Below are positions 1 to 13,770 of a DNA stretch of 64,000 bases, piece after piece. How positions within the stretch are numbered: the first letter of the stretch is position 1; every line of letters starts with the position of its first letter. This DNA comes from Canna indica (Eukaryota > Streptophyta > Magnoliopsida > Zingiberales > Cannaceae): the NCBI GenBank assembly GCA_034359265.1, contig CP136893.1, forward strand, positions 19,290,001 to 19,354,000. Direction: 5' to 3'. The notes beneath the pieces were generated by a model. The model did not search any database and was not told where the DNA came from. It worked only from the letters and a program-made list of their open reading frames with translations. The position numbers and the translations under genes are program-made.

Positions 1-3000
1 TTCGTTTGTCGTTGGGGATTCATTGCTTGTTCTGCGGTTATCAGTAATGTGGCCAGCCTTCAACATTTATAGAATAGGGCTTTGTGCAATGTTGCTCGCA
101 ACACCCTCTCCTCTGTAAGGTAAGCTCGCAGGATTTCTCAAAAACCGGTCCGTGGATTTTTGAAAGAAAGCACGCGTTAGAGGAAATGAAGCAAGCGGCG
201 CGAGCTCCGAGGGCAGGTGGGGTGCACCACCTGAGCGAAGAAAGTCATTCCTTGATGGTACAAAAACGAAAAAAAAGCTGTCAACCTGATTATCCGCTAC
301 GGCAAATGCGGATACAACCCTAACCCCGCCGCCTCTCTCTCCGAACTCACTTACCGACATTAGCATTAGGCCAGATGGCTTAGAACATCTCCCAATGGAG
401 ATACAACCGCATACACATACCCTCGCTCCATGAAAAAAGGAAAATCAGTCCGGGCTGCTCGTTTTGCGCTTTGCTCGAAGTGGTGGTCACAGAAAAGGCT
501 CAAGTGTACGGCATTCTTTGTCCGTCCAGATCGCGGTACATGTTCGGACTACTCTGGATTGTAGAGGAACGAATTTCAGGCGACTTTAGATGGGGTGGAT
601 TGCCGGATGGACGGTTCAAGGGGAAAAAGGAAGTTGTTTTGTCAATTTCATTCGTATGGCTGATGAAGATGGTTTAGGATAACCATGAGCTCAACTTTTC
701 ATTTGTTGGTTTGCTCATCCGACATGGTTGGTTCTGGAGTCGGTTTTGGAAAAGTTCTATTTGGTTTCTTTGTTGAGAATGTTCGCCGTCTGCACACCTT
801 ATAAGTCCTGCTGGTTCAGTAATGGATGGGCATCTTTTTTTTTTGAGTCTTTGAGTCCCGTCCGAGAAGGGTAGGCACTGAGAGCTAGGGGCGGGCCCAC
901 CTCCCTTGGATTTGAGTACATATTTCTATCCTGTTTCGTGATCAGGTGTTGGCAAACAATTAGTTTGGTTCATATCAATCAAAGGTAGGAAGATCACATT
1001 TTGAATCAAATCCAGTTGGAAAAGGTCTGAAGTTAGACATCTCATTGTTTTGATTTTATAGTGTTCTTTTTTTGATAATCGTACGAAAAAGAAGGCTCGC
1101 TCGAAAGAGCTACTGTGTCCTAGTGATCCCAACTCTATAAGGAAAATATGAACCCGAGGATGCCTTTGTTCTAGTCCGTGCCAGTGCTGCTTTTCTCAAT
1201 AAGCATTCAATGCGCCCAGGAATCTTTGGCTAAGGGAGGACACTCATCTAATTCGTGGAAGGAGTAGGCTTGGCTTATTCGAAAGATATAGTCAGAAAGA
1301 CTTGCTATATGCGGAGATCCGATCTTGCTTATCTTATGAAATTGCCAATCTCCATAATGCACAGTCGACTCTCCTATCCCTAGCGTATAAGAAGGAGCCC
1401 CACTACGCGGTAATGAAGAACCAGTTTCACCAATGGATATAGCGAAAAAATCGAATGGAGAGAACGGTTCGACTGGCATGTTTGACATCTATCTAGCCTG
1501 CCCCTTCCAAACAAACCTAACGTAAAGAGGCCTGCCTCTACGGTAGCTCGTCGTATCTATGGTTGAGAAAGACCACCAGCTATTCTTATATGTATCTTTT
1601 TGGTATGTGTAGAAGCAGTTGTAGTTATTCAAATGAGATCTATGACCGAGACTTCTAGGATTGGGTGTTGACCTTCTTTCTTTTTTGATAACCTCAGCCT
1701 AGAAGAGAAGGAAGTTTGTTTAGTGAATAGGAGAGACCAAGCCGTAGGGCAAGCAGCAAGCTTTGAGGACGAAGGTTCAGTTCAGTGCTCATCAGCCAAG
1801 TGACCTTCATGACCTTTCCCTGCTCTCTAAAATCGCCGCAATTCCAATCTCCAGGAACATCGTAGAAAGAGAAATGCATTGAGTATTCTTTCTGATCGAG
1901 TTTAAGATACGGCTCCCGCCTGCTCTTCCTTTTAGCCAGTTTTAGGTGTTGAAAGTGCTTCCAAAAATATGCTTCACACAACCCGCCCTTCTCATGTTCG
2001 CACTCAAATCAGCTTCTATCTGCAGCATCTCCACTTTCTACTCGACTCTTCACAGAGGCCTCATGCTTCTCCTTTATCGTGGTAACAGTTCGCAGAGGCG
2101 ACGCATCCATTCCTTCATTTTGGTTGGTCAGGACTGCTTCAAGAGATGTCTATGCACCGCTATCTTAAAAGACAGGAGATGGTATTCGCTCCACTATACA
2201 ACCATGTCCTCACTGAAAGGAAGCTACCAATCGTACGCCAAGCCCAATGAATGATATAATTGATGAAGTCGTGAAGACAAGGACGGAGTTGACTGGGCTG
2301 TAGTGATCAGAAAAAGACGTGGCAGCTGTGAACTTTCCTGCCGTATCTGAACCTTTCAATCCTTATTTCCGTTTCTCCTATTCTTTTAGCAAGGTGAAGC
2401 CTCGGGGAGGAGTCGTGTAGGTCGGCAGCATCCCTGTGTTTTCTGCATACCTTGCTTATGGAAAGGCAGCCTACCCTATACAAACAAGAGAGTATCGGCC
2501 GGCAGACGAGAAGGCAAAGTCAAAGGAAAGTGGTGCTTCAGCTACAAGAAAGTCTGTCGAACCTTTATTTGGTCAATGCAATCATGAAATATTTTCAGTC
2601 CAGAAAGAAAGTATTTACGCCCGCTTTTGACTCATATGGGGGACATCAAAAACGTGAAAGAAGCCTGGTTTAGCGTCCTGGAAGGTCGATTGAACCCCCT
2701 TGTGAATTACCCAACTCATGTCATGAACGAGCCAAATAGCGCTTTTTTGTCTAGACGGAAACCCCCTCGCTAACGAAATGCTGTCTCACACCTCTACCTC
2801 TACCCAAGGATAGGCGCTATACGGAAACATATTCCCTCTTCTCCTACTACCTAGTACCGGCTCCCACTCCTTCACCCGGCTCCCAGAGGAAATAGGAAAG
2901 AGATTTTGATCTTCGGCTTCCCCTTGCCTTTGACTCGGTCGGGGCTCCAACCCGACCTAAAACACTGGACTGCTATTGACTCGGGCATGGCTGCCCTCAA

Positions 3001-4599
3001 ACACTGACTCGGAAGGGGATCAGCACTGGCACTAGGATTGACTGTATCATGCTAGAATAAGGACTTTTACGGAACGAAAACACAACACAAACCCGGAAGC
3101 CCGCCCAGTCCTTTGGGCGGGGTAGAGTCCCACGTTCCATTAGATAGATTCTCGAGCGGGAAACTCACCTCCGATCTGTTGTTGTATATGATCATGGAAA
3201 ACATGTGATTAGCTACCTTTAAGATGAAGCCAAGCAGATGAACCTCTGGGTACGGCACAGCCGGAATGCTATGTGAAAGGGACCCTCTTCTTGTCCAGTA
3301 ACCATTCTGAGTGGGGGACTGCGAAAGTCAATTCGGAAAGCAACCTGTAAACTAGTTTCGTTCCGGAAGCTACAAACTTGTAAGCGCTATGTACTACAAG
3401 AACATGGACCGCTGGCTACGGATATGACTCCTTTCGGGGGTGGAGAAGCGATAGGTTGCGCGGACACGCGGTACTGTCTCCCTGTCCCCATGCCATATCT
3501 ATACTGCGACGGTTGGCTCCATACGGGTATAAGCTATAGTGGATGGTCGAAGTCGATAATCTGACTTTTAGGTTGGATCGATTTTGTCATATACTATACC
3601 AGGTGGTGAAATCAGAGCTGGTAGAGCGACCCTCAGTCCGGGGTAGGTCTAACATTCAATAGGTAATAAATAGGTATAGGAATAGTAAGTCAGTAGTAGT
3701 TCGTTTAGCTGTTCCTGTCTTCAGTGAAGCTATCTCTATGCGGTTTCATTGATACGGCCTACAAGGCCTCTAAAATGAACGAGAAGAGCGGTTTTAAAGA
3801 TGTTAAGATAGAGCCTAATTTGGTAAGTAAGCATACTCGATGTTTGGTCTGGTTCTTGTGTTGTAACGGCACCCTTCGTTTCGTTTGTTGTCCAGAAGGG
3901 ATATCTATACGATACGAACTCTTTGGTTGGATCGGACAGGGAACTTCTATAAAAGATCTTTCCACTCATTCATCATACTCAAAGTCAAAGTCACGGCATG
4001 GGGGGGCTGGCTCGGAATAAGAACGAGAATCGGTGTCGTGGTGGTGCTACGAGATAGCGATTTCTTGTATAGAAGAAAATAGATCCGCAGACCTATTGAG
4101 ATGCGAACCGATCGACCGGTATCTAATCTAAGAGAAAAAAGTCGTTCTTCTATCTATCGTTCAAGGGCAAGGGGAGAACATGTAGCGGCTTGCCTAGATC
4201 TCGTATTTCCCACGTAGCTCGTCGCCAATGATTCTCTTCTCAAAGTGTTAGAGAGACTTTTTTCCGGTATGTAGTGTAGTTCCGCGAGCTAGGAGCCCAT
4301 CATCGGGGCAGGGCGAAAACGAAGAGAACATAGGGGCTTGTTTCTTTTGTTTGTTTGTGTCCAGTCCGTTGTGTGTGTTTGTTTTTAGGCTTATCTTATC
4401 CGGGGGCTGCTCTTCCGGGGCAGAAAATGACCGTTTTTTGCTGCTGATCTCACATCGAGAGCTGCTCCTTCTTGTTCAGGGTCGATCTTCCTCCGACTCC
4501 GAGGAATCGGTCAAGCGAAGCGGGAGGCTACCCTCGCCTCGACTCACCTCTTTCTCTATAAAAACCCCTCCACTGAGGAGAGCAGAAGCTCCAGGATGA
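1..4599. other. Mitochondrial-type DNA with no gene I can name
   Basis: This stretch has mid-range GC and only short open frames with no recognisable protein motif. It runs directly into nad1 sequence to its right, so I read it as mitochondrial intergenic DNA. I checked both strands for common plant mitochondrial proteins (nad, cox, atp, ccm, rps/rpl, matR) and saw none. The part nearest 4.6 kb may belong to the detached 3' half of the split nad1 intron that ends at 4950, but its left limit is not visible by eye. Confidence 0.55.
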
Positions 4600-4950
4600 A
4601 TATGTCCTGGATTCCCGGATTCATTCTTGTCCTGATCCACCATGGAATTTGAGGAATCTACAAAAACATTCTTGGAGAGGGCTCGTACTTCTCAAAGATC
4701 ACAAGGTGCTGAAGTGGCTTCCGGGGGGAGGGGGGGATCCGTAGGTTTTTGTGAAAGGGATGCTCTAATCATGCATGTTATTGCTGATATGATAAGAAAA
4801 ACCGAATTCCTCTATTTTTTTTGATGTCGATTCATCCACACTTCCATTCCTTTCCGAGGGCTTGCTGGCTGGGAGCTGTATGAGCGGTAACGTCCACGTA
4901 CGGCTCCGTGAGAAGGTGGACGGAAATGGCCTTGTTGTACCTCACTCCCG
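4600..4950 (+). other. 3' part of a group II intron before nad1 exon 4 (domains V-VI)
   Basis: Positions 4873-4906 form a 34-nt group II domain V hairpin: it opens GAGCTGTATG and closes CGTACGGCTC, with a short tetraloop between. About 44 nt follow, room for domain VI, before the exon begins at 4951. In angiosperms the intron at this place in nad1 (after coding nucleotide 669) is usually split and trans-spliced, so a free-standing 3' half beside exon 4 is expected. The left end is not defined here. Confidence 0.8.
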
Positions 4951-5009
4951 TCTTCAATGGGGTCTGCTCTTTTTTTTTTGGGAGAGTATGCCAATATGAT
5001 CTTAATGAG
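4951..5009 (+). CDS. nad1: Mitochondrial nad1 exon 4 (NADH dehydrogenase subunit 1, partial)
   Basis: NAD1 is a membrane subunit of respiratory complex I. This exon encodes 19 residues plus two bases of the next codon, including the conserved stretch FFLGEYANMILM. Its length of 59 bp equals the expected distance between the two flanking group II introns (after coding nucleotides 669 and 728). It is preceded by an intron domain V/VI and followed at 5010 by GTGCG, the group II 5' splice consensus. The fifth codon is TCT (Ser) where I recall Phe in other plant NAD1 proteins, which would fit an unedited C-to-U site in genomic mtDNA. The other nad1 exons are not in this window and must be joined in trans or lie elsewhere. 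If this block is a nuclear insertion, the exon is not functional here. Confidence 0.9.
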
Positions 5010-5794
5010 GTGCGGGGCTTTGCATCTGACATTCGTTGGGCTTCCCTCTGCGGGAGCCAGCGTCCCGGCGTTTTTGTGCAATAAACCCCTCCGGCCGAAG
5101 ACTAGTGATAGGTGGTCCCGCGGAGCTTTCGGAGAAGGGTAGCCTAGTGTGTAAGCACAGCAATGAACCGCGGCGAACCCTCAGACGACCCATCTAAGAT
5201 TAGGGGGGAGATCCTCAGTAGTGGTGACCCTTTCACTCTTCCACGGACTTATACATGTACCGAATGCTCATACGGGAAAGTGAACTCCTGGGTCGGGGGG
5301 TTGCTCCGAGAAATCCTTTCTTTCTCGTCCACTCCAGGGGGTGCGGACACACCTGCGCGGATTACAGGTGACGGTTACAAGAATGGCGGGGAAGTTCAGA
5401 GTACCCGACGACATTCAGGGATGAATGTAGACCCATCAGGCAGGGATAATCATTCCGGTCCTGGGAGAGGTGGCGACACCAGTCTGAGCTGAGGGAAGCC
5501 CTAGGAGTCACTGAAATGACCGCAGGAGGCGCACCCTAAGCCCAGCTTCTCGGAGCTGCTATTGCGAAATACCGCTGACCCTGAATACTATAAGCTACAG
5601 GGGGGGGCTGGGCTGCTCGCCTTCATAGAAAGGCGCGACCGGGCCTAGATAAAATGTTCGCCTTTTTATAGAATAGAAGGAGAAGGTCAAGGGGGGTTTG
5701 GAGATTCTTTCTCGAGGAATGGAAGGGAAAGATAGACTCCTTTTCAAATCGCCCCGCGGTCTTGAAGGGTTCTCGAGATTCGAAATCGTTCCAT
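5010..5794 (+). other. 5' part of nad1 intron 4, broken before matR
   Basis: The intron begins GTGCGGGGC right after nad1 exon 4. In flowering plants this intron (nad1i728) normally holds matR, the mitochondrial maturase gene, and then exon 5. Here neither follows: plastid rpoC2 homology starts at about 5795. Short open frames in this interval are inside the intron and show no protein signature. Where the intron stops and foreign DNA begins cannot be fixed without a mitochondrial reference; a change of texture near 5560-5640 is possible. Confidence 0.7.
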
Positions 5795-6858
<1,064 letters not shown>

Positions 6859-7029
6859 TTATATTTTTTCTGCTAAGTAGGATTCGACAATGGACCTGAG
6901 TCAGTGATTCGAAAACTTCCTTTCCTCAATCTCAATCTTGATTCACGCAGAAAAAAAAGAAATGTTGATACCAGTGAAATTGGGGAGACCCGAATTCCCA
7001 TGGGCACGGACATCGTCTAATCGAATTTC

Positions 7030-8635
<1,606 letters not shown>

Positions 8636-9320
8636 GTAGGATTGGATTCCCCCCTTTCAAATCGGACGTGAAGGTTTCCTTTCATCCGGCTCAAGTAGTT
8701 ACCTAAAAAAAGGGGATTCTTTCTTATTTTGAAAGTTGGTTCGAAAAACCCTACAAACAAAGAACTACTCCTTACTCAAGTTCCCACTAAGGACCAACGA
8801 TTCATTCTTTCTTTTTTTGACTTTCATTTTCCGAATGACTTATGAAAAAATTGGACAAAATGAAAATGTGAGATTTTTGAGTAGTCTACTTCCCGTCAAA
8901 TGATGAATCCCCTTAAAAGAAGACTTTGGGACTCGTAAGGGATTTCACTTGTCTATATATCGTTCTATTCAACCTTTTAGGCCTCTACTCACCTCGATGG
9001 TTATGCCATGATGTCCCTTGAAGCATATATGCGATAGATAGACTTCTGTAACCATGCTATATTTGCTTGCTTAAACGGAATCTCTCTATAAAGAAATGGA
9101 ATAGCTGATTCCACAAAAAAGTGTTTTTTTTCACGAGGTATAACTAGCAATTCCTATTTATACGGAATCGACCATGGATCAATTCCCTTTTCGGAAGTAT
9201 TGATACACCTAACATTCTGAGTTTCATGTAACTTCTACTTCTCCCAAAACACATGTCAGAGCCGGGGGGACCCCAATCGGATTGAATGGGATGACAGTTT
9301 CTCAGTCCGAATCTGTAAAA
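8636..9320 (-). other. Remains of the rpoC1 group II intron
   Basis: Minus-strand positions 8692 to 8659 form a 34-nt domain V (opening GAGCCGGATG, closing CGTCCGATTT) just upstream of rpoC1 exon 2, as expected for the plastid rpoC1 intron. About 0.6-0.7 kb of further sequence lies upstream, near the usual intron length. Exon 1 is missing: retrotransposon pol sequence begins at about 9320 instead. Grass plastids lack this intron, so the donor plastid was not of grass type. Confidence 0.8.
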
Positions 9321-10475
9321 CGAAAATTTGGATCAACAAAGCCTTTTGGCTGCTTCATGTAGACCTCCTCCTCAAGGTCACCATGGTTGAAGGCGTTTTG
9401 TACATCTAGTTGATGTAGAGGCCAGCCACGAGAGACAGCAAGAGCAACTACCAGGCTCCATTCCGGGTAGTGGGTTTGACAACTGGACTGAAGGTCTCTT
9501 CATAGTCCAGACCTTCTTCCTGACTGAAGCCTTGAGCACACAACCGTGCCCGATACCTCTCAAGAGAACCATCTGGTTTTTGTTTTATCTGAAACACCCC
9601 CAATTAGATTTTCTTCTTCCGGGGGAGTCCCAAGTACCTGTTTTGATGAAAATTCATCTCCTCAACCATTGCCGCACGCCAGTGAGGATCCTTAAGAGCC
9701 TTGTTGGGTGTAGCGGGTATCTCGATGTCAAGGCAGGGAATGGAATGTTTTGAGGCTAATAGGGCCTTTTGTGCCTTGCGAAGAGAAAAACCATCTTTGA
9801 GTCTAGTAACCATAGTATGGGAGGGGTCCTTAGATCTTCTTTGGCGCCTAGAGATGGGTTTGGGTGGAGGAGGTGGTATAGGGAGAAAAATGAAAAGATC
9901 AATGGCTGGGTGAGCGGTCAAAATTGGGTGTAGGAGAAGAAAGGGTAGGGTCCTCCGTAGGTGAAGTTTGCTGTGGCAGCTGAGGTGGAGATGAAGGAGG
10001 TGGATTAAGAGCCGGTTGGGATAGAACCGGAGGGAGACCAATAGGTAGAGAGAGGAGACCCACTGGCGCAGCAGCAGTGGTGTCAGAGAAAGTTTCAAAG
10101 GGAAAAGAATCTTCATTAAACACCACATGCCTTTTGATTTACATTCTTCCTGATGGTAAATGCAAACATTTGTAACCCTTGTGCAGCCCACTATAGCCCA
10201 TAAAAACACAAGAGAGAGAGAAGTTCAAGCTTGTTTGAGTTGTATTGTATGGGCGTAAAAAAGGGAAAGATTCACAGCCAAAAACCTTTAAAAGGGAATA
10301 ATCAGGAGGAGTGGAAAACCTTTTTCAAAATGGAGACGGATTTTGAAGATTTGATACGATTTCTCAGAAAAACAGCAGCTTCGAAAGCATGGTGCCAATA
10401 GGATGGAGGGATGGAAGCATTGGCCAGAAGCGTAAGACCAGTCTCAACAATGTGACGGTGCTTGCGTTCGGCCAA
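9321..10475 (-). mobile_element. Ty1-copia pol fragment (integrase C-terminus to RT start) inside mitochondrial-type DNA
   Basis: Reading leftward from about 10,475, the minus strand shows the end of a copia integrase (HRHIVETGLTLLANASIP, then YWHHAFEAAVFLRNR), the C-terminal FGCESFPFLRPYN block, a Ser/Pro-rich linker (about 10,130-9,900), HTMVTRLKDG, the PHWRAAMVEEM motif and, near 9,420-9,330, the RT segment [14 protein letters not shown] and [14 protein letters not shown]. The reading frame changes several times. No LTR is present and both ends stop abruptly, the left one at the rpoC1 intron. It is a dead fragment; copia pieces are common in plant mtDNA. Confidence 0.85.
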
Positions 10476-13400
10476 TCCATCCTATCCTGGATTCCGAATT
10501 GAAGCCCAAAAGGCTTAGCAGGTCAAGCGCGACAACGGCATCAGTCGCGATGTGTTTTTTAGCCTTGCCAACAATCCATACCCCTTTGGTATCGCTAGCC
10601 CAGCACTTAGGGCTATCTTCTTGTTGCATTGCCCCCTGGTGGCAAGCCCTGCTTCTCATTCGCTAAAGCGAAACTCCAAAATTCCATCGACCGGCTCAAA
10701 GACAAAGGATCGGTTCACTTCCACACCTCAAGCATCGTAGCAGCAGCCTAGCTCAAAGCTCCCCAACCCTGTAATGAAAGGAAGGAAGTCACCCGAACCC
10801 GTGCTCCACGTTCCACAAGGGGGCGCGGGGATTGTCCTTTGATTGACGGCTTTTCTACCGATTCCGAATGCGCTTGAGAGGCCCTATCTCGTTTCCAGTG
10901 TTCTTTAGCCGTGCTATCGCGGACACAATCACCTCTCTCTCCCTTCGCGCAACCTCGGTGTCGGCTCTGTCTGATCTTCCTAAACTTCGGCCTTCCCTTC
11001 TAGTTACCGCCCCGTGGGTCCTTCAAACATACTATTCTCCGATCTCCGAATATAGACTAATGGATAATGGAACCTCTTCTATTCCTAATCCTTCTTTCTC
11101 AATCGTTATGCGAAATGATTAAAGAACCAAGCTACTTTTAGCAATTGCAGCGTCTTGATGCCTGTACTAGGTTGACTCCTTCCGACCCTAAGGTTCATGA
11201 TCTTGACAGGGGCATGCAATCGCCATCCGGGATAAGCAACGAAAATCATTCAGAATGTAAAAGATTTCATTCCAACAGGAATTTTTTGGCCATCCTGCTT
11301 CCCATGTCAAAATAAATGAATTACCATCTCCTAAAAAAAAAAGACTCTTTTGGCAAAACTTACACAGTATCCTCTTGCCCGCCCAGCAGAGATTTGGATT
11401 GGTGAGTGAGCTGTCACCTCTACATCCTTCGTTCCCCTCATTTTTCTCCGTTAACACCGCTTATCCCGATATTCCTCATCCCTTCCATAACTGACTCCAC
11501 ATGATCTTCGGAGTTGATCTCGGTTGACAACTGTTGACCAATGCATGTGTCCCTCACGTGATCATCTCCTACCCTCTGCTGCCCTACTGTGTAAGTACCT
11601 TTTTTGTATTGAACACGTGACTCGCCGTCCGTCAACGATTTCTCACCGTTACCACCTGACCCCGACCTAAACACCATCTGTCTCAAAGTACCTTTATAAC
11701 CAGTCTCTCCAACTTCCTTGTTACGCCTTTGCTGCTTGACCGGTTGAGGGCAAAAGAAAAAAAAAGGATGCAATGCCGCCAGGGTGCCGGTACCTTTAGT
11801 CCAATCTTAGACAAAGCGCTAGGAGGATATGAAACACTGCTGGGTAGACCATGGCTCCAACCAGGGTGGTTCATGACTGGGCTAATAATCCAAAATCAAC
11901 ATGTTTCTTTCTTTTATTATGTTATTTAAACTCACTTACTTATTAGAAAGCTTTGAAACCTCTGACTATGGTTGCAGTCTCGCTCCAAAGGCTTGGCTTT
12001 GTTAGTAGTGCCCGCCCATTCTCTCTCGCCCGCCTTTCTGGTCCGTCCTTCATAGGGCGCACGACATGTCTATTTCTTTTCTTCCCCAGGAATTTTGCTA
12101 CCTCCGTACCATTCGTTTTACGACTTCGGTTGGTCACCAACTTGACCTTTACGACTTGCGGAGACCGGGTCGCCCTTCTTTCTAGTCTAGGGGGCTGGCG
12201 ATTTTGTTCCTTAGAGAGCCTCCTGCGAGCCGAGCTTTTCCGGGAGTATGTATTTCTAGCCCCTGAAAAAAGCCACTTGTAAAAGCGGTTAGTCCTTGCT
12301 TCTAGTTAGGCAGCTAGTCTTCAGGCAGCTAGGAGGGTGGCTAGTCCCTGCAGCGAAAGCAACTAGTTCCTTCGGTAGCTATTTAAGCCGTTTCGCTCGG
12401 ACACCTTCTTTTCTTTATAGGTGAGGGTTCGATCGACTTTTCTTCTCCCGCTCCTTCCCGGTCGAGGGGAGAGCTCATCGCAACACGAGAACACACTATA
12501 GATAGCTGCATGCGCGAGTTATGACAAGCTCTGGTGCCCCTCTTTGAAGCCCTAACGACACAGAATTGCCTCACGTGCGCTTTCAAATCCACACAAACGC
12601 TTTCGAGCTCGGATGACAGAACCCCTTTTCCGAGCGAGTGTTTGTTGCGGGCCGGAAGGACAAGCCCTTTGAACCCATTGAGCCGGTTTGATTTACCGTT
12701 TTTGCCCCTCACTGGCTCAGTCAGACTGAAGAAAGGTCATTTGTGAACTCGACCAGGAGGGAGGGAACACCGGTCAGGAGCGAACGAACAATAAAGGTCG
12801 GGCAGCGGATACCGGAGGGAGGGGTAGACAAGAAGTTGGAGAAGAGGGAACCTCATCGTTTATCCCTCAGTCTTCCTTCCCCATCCGAGTTGCCTTTTCC
12901 AGTCTCCATCTCTTATCCCACCACCTAAGGCAAGTGAAGGGCCAACATTTCATTCTGCCGGCTTTATCCACATCCCCATCCCAAACCGTACGTTCCCAAG
13001 ACAGCCTCAACACATGGAGAATATCGCTATCCAGTCGAAGAATGCGAACTCACGGCCGTGGGTTGGGTAGCCTACTGAGATAAGGCAAGGTGTTCCCCAG
13101 CCTGTTGTAGTACCGGTGTTGACTAGCTGGCTCGGTTTGGGATATGCGCCACCTGATGTTTGACAAAACGACAACGACAGTGAGTCGAGCGAACCGTTAG
13201 ATGTGTACTCTACATAGATAGTGACTTCTCGCCCCCGAAGACGACTCTTCAATACAACATAAGGTCTCTCCACCCCGTTCTCCGGAGCCCCCACTTACAC
13301 CATCACTTCCCGTATCGCCGAGTCAGTATATGTCCCCCCCGAGCCCTACATTTCAGCAGATCGTCCTGCACATTCTTCCAATCGACATGAGGACCGATCA

Positions 13401-13599
13401 GCCAGCACAGCAGCCTCCTCCCCACATGGAAATGAAAGGAGGATCCTCCATTTTGTCTGGATGATAGTACCTTTTGAATATCAAAAAGATGATCAGCTAT
13501 CTCATGAGGGAGGGGCCCGGTACAGCAAGAATTTCCAGAAATGCATCCTGCCATATCACTGCAGGGACAGGTTATGAAATATCTGGACCATTAGGGACA
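10476..13599. other. Mitochondrial-type DNA with no recognisable gene
   Basis: The composition is like that at 1-4.6 kb. The open frames on both strands (up to about 110 codons, for example near 11,953-12,282 and 12,383-12,712) lack any motif I know and overlap one another, so I do not call them genes. Short repeated phrases such as GCAGCTAG occur near 12,300-12,360. No tRNA or rRNA was seen. Confidence 0.5.
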
Positions 13600-13603
13600 G
13601 GAA

Positions 13604-13770
13604 GAGATGAAGAAACTGATAGAAGTGGAATTCATCACCCCCATCCATTATCCGGATTGGTTGGCGAATGTAGTACCGGTTAGCGGGGGAAATGGAGGGA
13701 ACAAGGTATGCATAGATTTCTATGATTCGAACAAATTGGTTGGGAGCCCTGGGTTATACAAGATCTTTTC
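13604..13770 (+). mobile_element. Ty3-gypsy reverse transcriptase scrap
   Basis: The frame starting at 13,607 reads KKLIEVEFITPIHYPDWLAN, then VVPVSGGNGGNKVCIDFYD and NKL. This is the opening of a Ty3-gypsy reverse transcriptase (family pattern: LL..G.I....YP.WLANVV.V.K..G..R.C.D...LN). Similarity fades after about 13,770. No protease, RNase H, integrase or LTR is visible around it, so it is a small dead piece embedded in mitochondrial-type DNA. Confidence 0.7.

Noticed and set aside
5163..5492. 109-codon + frame
   Set aside because: Lies inside nad1 intron 4 with no maturase or other motif.
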